Assembly (NCBI RefSeq): GCF_048771995.1
Contig: NC_133026.1
Location: forward strand, 117,509,501-117,573,500
Reading direction: 5' to 3'
Source: Taeniopygia guttata
Taxonomy: Eukaryota > Chordata > Aves > Passeriformes > Estrildidae
DNA length: 64,000 nucleotides
Below, in pieces: positions 38,801 to 48,479 of this stretch. The number at the start of each line of letters is the position of its first letter. Positions within the stretch are counted from its first letter, which is position 1. The position numbers and the translations under genes are program-made. The notes beneath the pieces are model-generated. The model made no database searches. It worked only from the letters and a program-made list of their open reading frames with translations, and was not told where the DNA came from.

Positions 38801-40603
38801 CATTTTTTTCAGGATTGCCAGTAAAATCAGTAAGTGTGCTTATCGCCTGAAATATTGAGATCACCTCACAATTTTTGACTTTTTTTTTTTTTTTTTTCTT
38901 TTTCTGGGCAACTCACACTTTAACTTAACATCTTGGAGGATGTGCTATTCTCAGATACCTGTTTATGGGAAAATGTGACTCAGTTCTGGTGGGTGATTTA
39001 TGATCAAATAAGACAAGGAGGAAGTGGATGATTAGGCACTTCTGGGGCCATGGCAGAACAGGAGCATAACCAGGGTGCCCTCACAGCACAGAGCAGCACA
39101 CAACAAAACAGGGAAACATCTCTGAATGCTCAAGGAACTGAGTGATGGCTGTGACATCTGCTTCCCAGGCAGCTGCAGAGGTGGGGAGCAGCAGGAGACA
39201 GGCTGCTCACTCTGCACAAAACCTCACTGCCTCAGGAAGCTAAACACAAAAACTAGGGAATAAAAAGTTCTGCAAGTGTCCCTTCTTTGAAGGGAGGTAT
39301 AACTCTCACTCACTCAAGTCCTGTGCTGAGCTCAGTGAGAATATTCACGTGAGCAGCAGGTAATTGTGTGGGTGAGAGCTGGGCCGTCAAATCCCTAACC
39401 TGCTTTCTCTTGTTAAGAGATTTACAGCATTTACTGGTTTTCTTAAAACAGCCTCTTTCCTCAGATGAACCGGTGTCCCCACTCATCGGTGGCATTTCCT
39501 AATGCTGTGCTTGATCCTCCCACAGATTCCCCCATCTCCTGTTGCCCATATCACGGTGAAAGCTGTGGCTGTCACGAGCTCGCCCACACGCAACCGCGCT
39601 TCTACAGAAGAGTAAGTCCCTTCCCACCCTCCACACATGCCTCTTGTTTCCCAAAGGCAGGGAGAGATTGGTAAAGGTTATGCTGATTTTATTAGTAGCC
39701 ACGGCCATTTATACAGCTGTCTCAGTGCCCATTACAGCTCTAAGGAAAAAAATAACCATAATTCAAAATAGAAGTATTTTCCCCCTAAGAAGGCTGTAAT
39801 GTTTGCCCTAGAATGTGATTAGTAAATGTAATTAATCGAAGAAAAAAAATATGTCTTAAAGTCTAATTAAGGAATAGCTAGACAATAGTACAAATGCGCT
39901 TATCACCAGCCAGTTAACCCAGACATGAATCTGGGTGGGATTTGAGATGCCACCATTGTCACCTGAGGGACAGTAACTAGTTCATTGTCACAGTGTCCTC
40001 ACGCTCCATACACAGAGATGGAAGTTCCCCTCACCCAGTGGAGCTCATCGCTGTCACATGGTCCCTGGTGGAAGGGCCCAACACTCTCCTTTGGCAATCC
40101 CCCACTCTTTGTTGGGTGGCAATTGCTAGAGAGGATACACTTAGAGTGGTCCCACTTGTAACCTGTCCCCTTGTGTCAGTGTCCCCTCTGACAGTGAGGG
40201 AACAAGGACACCAAGCTGAGTGGTGGCAGCTGCAGCATCCCAGCCCCCTGGCCCACAGAGCCCCTGCGCATTCCAGATTTGCCGGTCCCAGGAGTGGGCC
40301 AGGCATGGGCACATGGTTCAGCCAGGCAGCTCCTGGTTCTGAGGGGCTGATGCCATAAGCAGGGAAGAAGGGCCAGGGACAAACTCTCTGCACACACCTT
40401 GTGTTTTATTTGTTTGCCACAGGCAGCGCTGGAGGAAGACAACAGAGTATGACCTGGCCCTGCCACCAGGAGCAGAAGCTTCCCTACCACTGACAGGAGG
40501 CAACCTGTGTGGGACACCCAGCCTCCTGAGGAAGATGTGGATGAAGCACAAGAAGAAGTCAGAGTACCTGGGGGCGACAAACAGTGCCTTTGAGGCGGAC
40601 TGA
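26333..40603 (+). CDS. VXN: VXN, vexin (C8orf46), complete, 6 coding exons
   Basis: Vexin is a small vertebrate protein reported to promote neural and retinal differentiation together with proneural bHLH factors. It has no enzyme domain. Coding exons: 26333-26396, 29334-29389, 35114-35261, 37747-37808, 39526-39611, 40423-40603 (TGA stop); all junctions are AG/GT and phases agree. The 597 coding bases give 198 residues (human about 207). The start MHQIYSCSDEN matches the human N-terminus as I remember it. Other landmarks are SPARRRAK (basic block, exon 2), a charged Arg/Glu/Ala-rich segment in GC-rich exon 3, GKSL/IPP at the exon 4/5 join, GAEASLPLTG, and the conserved C-terminus LRKMW-KHKKKSEY-GATNSAFEAD. 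The basic clusters would fit nuclear or membrane-inner-face targeting. The ATG has A at -3. Exons 2 and 4 are under 65 bp and easily missed by gene finders. Confidence 0.96.
26641..27010. promoter_or_regulatory. Candidate enhancer in VXN intron 1
   Basis: AT-rich stretch soon after the first coding exon, with clustered POU/homeodomain-like sites: ATGCATGATTAACATTAATTG near 26804-26824, then TAATGA, ATTAGTTTAAACTAAAT. The motif density is unlike the rest of the intron. Supported by motif content only. Confidence 0.35.
27717..27768. repeat. A-rich simple repeat (AAAC-type)
   Basis: Runs of A broken by single C in VXN intron 1. Low-complexity DNA; no retroposon body is visible next to it. Confidence 0.7.
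29774..29826. repeat. (TAA)n microsatellite
   Basis: About 17 TAG/TAA units in VXN intron 2. The same 13-mer GTTAATCAAGTAG stands immediately on each side (29768-29780 and 29827-29839), so the array is bracketed by a direct repeat. Likely length-polymorphic. Confidence 0.92.
32582..32599. repeat. poly(A) tract
   Basis: About 18 A in a row in VXN intron 2. No recognisable retroposon is attached. Confidence 0.6.
35090..35290. promoter_or_regulatory. CpG-rich island over VXN exon 3
   Basis: GC content and CpG density rise sharply over exon 3 (35114-35261) compared with the AT-rich introns either side. Much of this follows from the Arg/Ala/Gly-rich coding sequence and high GC at third positions. 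It may also be an intragenic CpG island with a regulatory role; that part is inference. Confidence 0.45.
38359..38408. repeat. AAT-rich low-complexity stretch
   Basis: Imperfect AAT/ATA units in VXN intron 4. Ordinary simple sequence. Confidence 0.6.
38647..38666. repeat. Perfect 8-bp inverted repeat (short hairpin)
   Basis: ATGCTTGC, loop AAAA, GCAAGCAT, in VXN intron 4. It is followed by a direct duplication of CATCTCTAAGTCTT within about 40 bp. Too short to assign a function. Confidence 0.6.
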
Positions 40604-41815
40604 TAAGGGTCAGCATCCACTGGAAGGGCAGAAGGTCCTTTAGCAGGACAAGGTGCTTTAGGATCAATCAGGGAGCAGACTCAGCACAGCTCATCCAGGA
40701 AAATGATATCCTATTTATTACTTGATGCCATTGTCTCAGAACAGTGGGAGAAAGGCAAACAAAGGTAAAAATGGTGAACACAATGCAACTCAATGGCCTT
40801 TCCTTGTTGCATTACACTAAAATCCCAACAATCCCACTAGATTTACATCTTGACTCAATGCTGAGACTACTGCTGACCCATCCACAATTTCCTATGTCCT
40901 GTCTGAATGAACTTGGACTTGGCAACAAGAGAAGTCTATTAAGAGGTTTGAGTATTCCTGCAAGGCAACAGATTGATTACAGAGTGCCATTAATCCCAGG
41001 GATCTACTTGTGTGCACCACTGCCTGTCATCTTCCTCTGTCATATCATGAGATAAAAACCTCATCTTACAATATGCTTGACCCATCTTGTGAATGACATA
41101 TGCTAAACATCTCTTTTCCTTCAGTTTTGATGTTTCAAGGCAGGAGTAAAAGATGCAAAAATTCTAAAACAACAGGCCAGAACTGAGCACGTTTTCAAAC
41201 ATACGTACCAAACTGTGCTAAGTAACAAAAGACTTGTGTTTTAAGTTTTCCTGCCAGATCAAGCTATGAGCAACAGGATAATCTCAAGGAATACTTTCCG
41301 CCATATAACCTGCTTATAAGTGAAATGGTAGTCAGCAATTTACCCTCTACCCATGTGGTAAAGGATATTACATTAAGTGCACAAAATACTAGGAGGAAGG
41401 AAAGTATGTAAATGGTACAACTAGGTGACTAAGTATAAGATATTTGCATGTAAGAGACCTGTGCTTATGAATAGATGGATTTAATGTGATTTGCTTTAAA
41501 ATTTTTTCTCTCTCTTTTTTTTTCAATTTAGAAATTGCTAGTCAGGTGCTTTTCAGGTTTCCTCTCAGAAAAGAATGAAACAGTTTTACAAAAAAGTTTT
41601 CACCACTGTTACGGACAATATTATATTAGTCATGAGCAGTACTTGCCTTCTGTGAGTGTTCTCCTAGTTATTATAAAAAACCCACTGGTTTCCCTAAATA
41701 CAGAACTTTATATTTAAACTCAGAGGAGGCGTATCTCCTGTTTATAGTGATGATGACCTCTAATCTAACCGCCAATGCACCAAAGCGTAAATTAAAAATA
41801 AAGGTCTGACTCTGT
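40604..41815 (+). other. VXN: VXN 3' UTR (end uncertain)
   Basis: Non-coding sequence after the VXN stop codon. The first canonical AATAAA that I find on the + strand is at about 41796-41801 (in an AAAAATAAAGG context), which would give a 3' UTR of about 1.2 kb. An earlier non-canonical site is possible. Confidence 0.45.
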
Positions 41816-43426
41816 GACAGCAGCAGAGGGAAGGAGCTCCCATCTGAAACTTGCTTGCCTGCAGCCAGTGCAGTGAAATGCACTGAGGTGCCATCACAGA
41901 CAATGCCATGGTAGTGGGGGGCAGCTGGCCCTGGTCAGGGGTCACCACCTCAGGAGTACCAAGGGACCTCCTGGATGGGAGGGAAGCCAGGACTTCTGGC
42001 TTTGGGTTGAGTAGGGTGAGGTAGCACACAGGAGAGGTTTGCAGCTTGACAGCCTGAACAACCAAAGTTCACGGAATGGGAAAACAAATGGAGCGGGCCA
42101 GTAGCTTTAAAGAGCATATGGTCCTGATGGCTGCAAGGAGGGACACAGCAAAAACCTATTTAGCGCTGGACATGGTGGAAATGGTAGTAGGATGGGGATG
42201 GAAGTTTTTACTTAAAAAGAACTGTGGCTTTTCATACTGCTAGAGCCCAGTCAGTCCAGAGTGTGCATAGGAGAGAGAGGCACTGCACCTTCATGAAATA
42301 CCTCTGTAAGCCCTCCTGTTCCGCTCTCCATCACTGCTCCAGTCACAGGTTCCTCCATCAGAGGTGCTCAACTGGTCAGAGGAAAACTTTGCACCTCGAA
42401 ACCACACAGACTCTCCCTCTTCATTAGCAAAGGTGAAAGTCCTTCTCTGGCCCAGCAGCCCGAGACAGGGATGATCTGCTCTCCAACTTTTATTTCTTGC
42501 TCGTGGGAAAGAAGAACACAGTTCCTTGTGAGCCACATGCTGGCAGTGGTGACCAGTGTCAACCATGTGTTTCTCTGCCCTGGCATGAGAGAGCAATGCT
42601 GACACCCACTGAAGGCTGCACACCTGAACATTCCCTGCAAGAGGTTTCTCACAGGGGTCCACCCCACCTTTAAATTAGACCCTGGCACACTGATCCTGCG
42701 CAAAAATCCAAGCACCCTGACCCTTGCCAACGTCAGGTCTTCTATGACTGAGCCAAGCTGGAGCCATGGTCAAGAGTTTCCTGAAACACGTTTTACAAAT
42801 ATCACTAACCACACTTCAACCCCCTCCTCAGCCCATAGAACTCCTTCCAGAAACCCATATTTGTCTTTTTACACATATAGGTAAACCTAGTAAATTCAGT
42901 GGGACTGCTCCCCTACATAGCAGTACATACATTCAAAGAGTTGGGAGAAGACCAATCACTGCTTCCCCTTTTTGGTCTCATTTCCTAAACAAAGGAAAAA
43001 TAAGGATGATGGACAGACACTGGGAAAAGTCCTTTTACTGAATTAGGTGTAATTAAGAGAGTGAACATTTGTGGTACCTGCCCTTGTAGTTAATATTGTC
43101 CAAAAAGTACTCAAACCCAGGACAGCAAGAGTTTTGCTTGTTGAGGAAGTTGCATTGGAATAGTAGTATTTATTTGTTAATTAATAGCTTTGAGCAGTAT
43201 GAGGTTAGAGGTGGAGATGATTAATATTTCTTCTTAATAATTGCTGTATCTTGACATATGTATTTATGCTTTTCTTATTTATTTATTTATAATTTGGATC
43301 TACAAGAGAAGGAGCTATTTACAAGAAGCACATTTAATTTCCTTGTATTCCAGGAACTGCTGTGGATTTTTTTTGTATTGTAGTAGATATTTCTTTTATT
43401 GATTTAAAGCTATGTTCTATTCTTAA

Positions 43427-43457
<31 letters not shown>

Positions 43458-45270
43458 CAACAAAATAAACAAGTAACATGTGGTTACATAGAGGTCTCAG
43501 AGACTTAGGAGTTTTTGGGAAGCATTTAGTGGCAAGTAAGGGAGAGTATACAGTACTGAAAAAAGGTGAACCTCTGATAGCAAAGAACATAAACTTTGTT
43601 CTCCAGAGCCTGAAAGTGTATTTGGGAGCAGCTCCAGTATGGTACAGTTGATAGAACCATTTTGTTATCAGATGTGCAGAGAAAAGCCCTGGCACTGTCA
43701 GCAGCTAGAAATAGATACCCCTTTACACACCTGACCTCAAGCACATCCCAGACGCAATATTTGCGTCACCTCCCTCCCATAAATAAGAGTGCCAAGACAG
43801 AGACTCCTGAAAGGGATTTAAGGCTCTGGTAGACAGTAAAACCAATTGACTTGTCAACAAAGTCACTTACATTACCTCAAACACAACCCTGGCTTTGGAG
43901 AGCCCCTGCTGAGCCATGGCCCAGCCTGAGGTGGATGGCACAGGACCGCAGGAGCCCAGCCTAGGGAAGGTGACTCAGGACTGCAAGTGGAAAGAATTCA
44001 GAACACAAGGGAAAAAGCTTATGGTGTGAGCATGGTCCATCAACCCAGACTTCACAGCTCTCCATTAGAGGATGACTTATTCCCTGCCTGCAGCACTGCC
44101 CGTAGTCACACAGCTCTGGTGAAAAGTTGTCACATTTCTGGCTCTTCCATTACAGACACCATCTATGTTTAGTATGAGCAGCCAGGGAGTGTCCTCTTGG
44201 TGAGTGTCCACACCACAGGAGCTGCCACAGATTTTTTCCAGGACCTGGCCTCTGCTGGGAACTCATCTGTGAATACCTGATCTCCAGCTGTGCATTAAAA
44301 ATACCAGCATGAGCATGGAAGAGGATGTGGATATGCAACACATTTTCCAGATGAAGTTGTACAGAAAGCTGCATTAGGTTGACTCCAGCACACTGTCAGA
44401 AAAATATGAAAGAGTGATCACAAAAATAAGTGAACTTTACCATTTTTCCACCAAAGACAGAAGCTGCTAACTGTGCAGCCAAAGGCATTGCCTCTGGCAC
44501 TACCAGACACAAGCCTGATGCCATAATTTATAACATCTGTGAGAAGATGCATTTTTCAGACATGTTTCATGTCGATTTATAATCTGGTGTTCCCCAGAAC
44601 TAGAGACTGACTAGGGCACTGATGTGAAAGAAGGCGACTGCATGATGACAGTCCATCCCACTTACAGCCATTTGTCATTTATTTCCCTCCAAAAAAGGAT
44701 TTCTAATTTCTCCCCACTATTTCAAAACCATCTTTATGATAGAGCTACTCACTAAAAGATGCATAATTAATTTGCATACCACTTTATTTAAATAAACCGT
44801 AGTGAATTTAGGCTAGGCTAATATATAAAATAATTCCTACTGATGCATGAAACAAAAAACCTCAGATATGCCTTACTCGCCTTTCTTCCCCTTTTGCTCT
44901 CACTTTACATGTCCTGTAGCAAACAGGGTTGCCAGAAGAGTCAATCACAGACACATCACTATTTGAGGGACTACCACACACCTTATACAGAAAATATTTA
45001 AACTCAAACATTGACATCAGCAGAATAATTACTTCTGTAAGTTACACAGTCAGAAAAGTTGCAATGCCAAAACTTGCACACACAAAAATTGAAACAAGTC
45101 AGATTTCGCATATGAGATCCCTAATAAGAAACTCTACAAACATTACAGATGTCAAATAGACACATTGTCTAGAGTAAGTTTTTAGAATCTCAGCATTAAC
45201 TCTAGAGATGATCCACAAGAGAGCAGCTAAATCCCAAAACTTCGAGGTGAATAATGATGTTATTCTGGGT
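41816..45270. other. Intergenic DNA, VXN to ERV fossil
   Basis: No gene recognised on either strand. It contains an A-rich tract (43425-43465, A-run followed by GAAAA units) and a short TTTA repeat near 43278-43290. Open frames here are short and unconvincing. Confidence 0.45.
43425..43465. repeat. poly(A)/(GAAAA)n tract
   Basis: About 19 A followed by a few AAAAG units. Could be the tail of an unrecognisable retroposon or simple sequence; nothing in the sequence before it settles this. Confidence 0.6.
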
Positions 45271-45279
45271 AGTCCCAAT

Positions 45280-46420
45280 CTCTACTTATGATTACATCCT
45301 GTGAGTATACCATCAGTGTCCTGGTTAACTTTCACTCCCTCTTCCACCAGTATCTTTCCCAATTTTTTGCCAGCACATGGTGAACTAAGGTGGGTGAATG
45401 CTTGTAGCCCTGAGGAAGCCCTGTAAAGGTATATGACTGCCCCCATACACAAAGGCAAACTGGTGTTGATCTCCACGCGTCAATAGCACCATACAAAACA
45501 TGTCTTTAATATCAACAGTGGTCATGACCCTGTGTGCGTGTTCCTGGATGCTGGCTGTGAGCTCAGTGATGTTTGGTACAGCTGCTGGTAAGGGGTCTGT
45601 GTCACCACTGAGGTGGCAGTAGTCTAAAGTTAATCTCCACTTACCATTTGGTTTTCACACTGGCTATACTGGGAAACTGGAAGCTGAGTGAGTGGGGATA
45701 ACAATTTCTCAATTTTTTAAGTCCTCTAGGGCTGGGACAATTCCCTCCCAGGTCCCCAAGGGCAGTCATTAGGGTTTGGCATTTGTAAGTTTTGAAGGGG
45801 GAAGATCCGGGGCAATCTGCCACTGTCTAACTTGGTGGGTGATGGTTCCAAAGGACCACCGGCACCCCACATTGTCATGCCAAGTTCTCCCTTTCAAATC
45901 ATCCAGTCCCAGTAAACTTAAAAGGAAGTCCCCTGTTGCCGTGGTAACAGTTATGGTAGCTTCTTCTCCCAGGAACATAAGAATAACTGCAGTGGTAGTT
46001 ACTGGTTGTGACACTCCCAACACACTCACTACAAGCAAGGGCCATTTGGATTGGACAGCTCCTCAGCTGGTGGCATCTTGTTTAGTCAAGGCTGATATCT
46101 GAGCCCCAGTGTCCACTAAATATGCCAGCACTTTGGTTTTGGGTCCTGGAGCTACCATCAATAGATGTCTCCATTTCCATTAGCAGTGAGCTGTCCAAAA
46201 CAAATCAAGCTGCTGCTCCCCTGCACACCTCAAGGGAGAGGAGCTTTCAGTTTCTCTATTTTGTTTAGCACACTTGCTTCCCTACCTATGTCAATTAAAA
46301 GGGGCATGCTCAGGCTCATATTACTTTTCTCTGCTCTTGTATTCTCGGACATTTTTCCCAGCCATTGTAATATCACCTCTTCTAACTTGTCCAGGGGAAA
46401 AAAACCATTATTTTTTTAGA
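45280..46420 (-). mobile_element. ERVL-like endogenous retrovirus fossil: protease and reverse transcriptase part
   Basis: On the minus strand, translated stretches resemble a retroviral aspartic protease (LVDTGAQ-type active site, near 46105-46130) followed downstream by the N-terminal half of reverse transcriptase (about 45280-45660). The RT wording (an AVPN block before the first catalytic aspartate) is closer to spuma/ERVL-type than to gammaretroviral RT, so class III is the best guess. No LTRs, integrase or envelope region were recognised, so this is an internal fragment. It is broken, with several disruptions, and is an old copy. Its orientation is the same as MYBL1. Confidence 0.8.
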
Positions 46421-46528
46421 GATTCCCTTCTGCCAACCTTGTGACCAAATTGCCTCTCATGAGTGGTCACTCCCACCACACCTGATTGGCATGGGGAAGA
46501 ATCCTGTGGGAAACTCTCAGAATAAATT

Positions 46529-47005
46529 AGGTGGTACAGATTAAAAAGAAAATATAAGCAGAAATTTTGAGGTACTGCTGTGATCACCTTGGCATGCCTT
46601 TTCCAGCCCCAGTGCTCCTGGAGTTGTAGACTTTTTGACTCTCTCAACCCTAACCCCAACAGTAGCTTGACCCTGGGCCAGAGGTCCTCATTGCCATAGG
46701 TTGCACAGATTAAAGAGTGTGGAACTGGCAATGGTGGCACCCTGCCCTGGTGCCCGTGTAATGCATTTTTGAGTGCCAATGTCCCGGGAGCTGTAGGCTC
46801 TGTAGATCTCTGAATCCTAAATTTAACCCTCAGGGCATCTGGTCTGGGGACAAGACAGGAGACTGGGGTCTCCATCCCCATGGGTGGTCCAGATTAGAAA
46901 GATGTTATACTGGGGCCCTGCTGGGATCACCTTGGCATGCCTTTTCCAGCCCCAGTGTTCCTGGAGCTACAGATTCTTTGACTCTCTCAACCTTATCCCT
47001 AAACT
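46529..47005. repeat. Three-unit tandem repeat, about 170-180 bp period
   Basis: Units start at about 46529, 46699 and 46881, each opening with GGT(G/T)G-(T/C)(A/C)CAGATTA and followed by A/G-rich sequence. Units 1 and 3 share GATCACCTTGGCATGCC and TTGACTCTCTCAACC; unit 2 is more diverged but keeps the frame of the repeat (GGGAGCTGTAG, CTCTG). The array abuts the upstream side of the ERV fossil in the element's own orientation, so it may be an untranslated leader or gag-region repeat of that element, or an independent minisatellite. Confidence 0.75.
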
Positions 47006-47802
47006 ATGTGGTATTCAAGACTTTTTTTAAGTGGCAGAACTCTTATTTAAATGTATGGGCACACAAATCATTAATATAAAAACTGAGGTATTTAGAAGGG
47101 AAAAAAGAGTTGAATATTTAATTCAGTCAGATGAAGGCCCAGAAAACCCCAGGAATTTAGGTCAAAGGGGGACAATTCAGGATGAAATAGAAGCAGTGTG
47201 AATGACGTGCCTCTTTTTAGTCATCAGGTTGGGGTTGCTACTAAAAGAGATATCATATTTAGCAGCCTTTAATTAATAAGCCCTGTGGAGTAATACAGGG
47301 CCTCAGAGCTGTTCTAAAGGTGGTAGATCAACGCAGACACTTGCTGGCAGCCCCCACTCCCAGCCAGGTGTTTCACCACATCAGACCTCCTGTTCTGCAC
47401 ATTCACCTGCCTAACATTTGACTCTGCTTTATTTTAGACTGATATTTCCCTACTGAGCCGTCACGTTTTGCATAGCAGTGAATCAGCAAGAGGTAGCACA
47501 CAATCTATTTGTCTGATGCTCTGTTTTGGGGGGATGATGGAGTTCACTGGACCATAAAGCAGAAGAGACATGCAAAGGCCCCTGCAGCATGCAGAGTTCT
47601 TCCCCCCTGTGTCTGACGAGGCACTTTTGGGTGAAGTGAGCCCTGGACGCAGCCGTGTGAGGAGCTGATGCTGCAAAACCAAGCACCCTGCCTGTGATGT
47701 GCCAGCACAAGGAAATAGCAGTCTCCTCACCAAAGGCATTCTTAGTAACAAGGACCTCAGTAAACATAGCAAAAACTTCAGCAATTACAGCCCACTTCGG
47801 CA

Positions 47803-48285
47803 GTGACCTTAAAGATCATCTAGTTCCAAGCCCCTGTCATGGCCAGGGACAACTTCCACTAGACCAGCTTGCTAAAAACCAGCCTGACTTTGAACTCTTC
47901 CAGGGGTGGGGAACACACAACCTTTCTGGGCAACCTGTTCAATGCCTCACTACCCCACAGTAAAGAATTTCTTCTTAATATGTAATCTAAACCTAGCCTA
48001 TTTCAGTTTAAAGTCATTCCCCATTGTCCTATCTGTACGTACCCTTGACAAAAGTCTCTCTCCAAGGGAGCTCTCTTGTAGCTCCCTTTAGGAACTGGAA
48101 TGCTGCTCTAACTTTTCCCAGGAGCCTTTTCTTCTCCAGACTGAGCAGCTCCAACTCTGTCTCCATAGGAGAGTTGCTCCAGCCCCCTGAGCATCTTCAT
48201 GACCCTCCTCTGGATTTGCTCCAGCACATCCAAATCTTTCTTATGCTGCAGGGCCCCAGAACTGGACACTATAGTCTGGATCATG
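47803..48285 (-). mobile_element. CR1 LINE, 3' part
   Basis: Reads as the reverse complement of a CR1 3' end: 'gaccttaaagatcatctag' at the left, then 'ccactagaccagcttgct', 'ttccaggggtggggaacac', 'ctgggcaacctgttcaatgc', 'cagtaaagaatttcttctt', and so on to 'ggccccagaactggacac' at the right. About 480 bp, 5'-truncated, with its 3' end at the left. The terminal 8-bp ATTCTATG repeats are not present. Moderate divergence. Confidence 0.95.
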
Positions 48286-48322
48286 TTTCGTATTACTTAT
48301 TTAGAATGAACTCTTAAAAATG

Positions 48323-48354
48323 GTGTTCATCAACATTCAGATGTTGATGAACAC
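48323..48354. repeat. Perfect 14-bp inverted repeat with 4-base loop
   Basis: Arms GTGTTCATCAACAT (48323-48336) and ATGTTGATGAACAC (48341-48354) are exact reverse complements, separated by TCAG. It lies about 40 bp from the inner (5'-truncated) edge of the CR1 copy. It would form a stable stem-loop or cruciform. Confidence 0.95.
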
Positions 48355-48479
48355 AATGCCTATTCATTTAGTCTCAATTGCAATATATTAAAAAAAAATC
48401 CAAGCCTGGCTAACAGCTTTTAAAAATAATTTACAAATAGAAATACCAAGTTATTTTAGCTGACAACAACATACTGGAA

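Noticed and set aside
40176-40667. 163-codon frame on the minus strand
   Set aside because: Mostly antisense to the VXN last exon and its flanks; no family resemblance.
42291-42730. Overlapping minus frames of about 120 codons (one with GESVWFRGAK)
   Set aside because: Looks mildly protein-like but I recognise no family, and the frames have no start, splice or conservation evidence; left as possible unidentified relic.
46408-46881. 157-codon minus frame
   Set aside because: It spans parts of the tandem repeat and the edge of the ERV fossil; repeat-derived, not a host gene.
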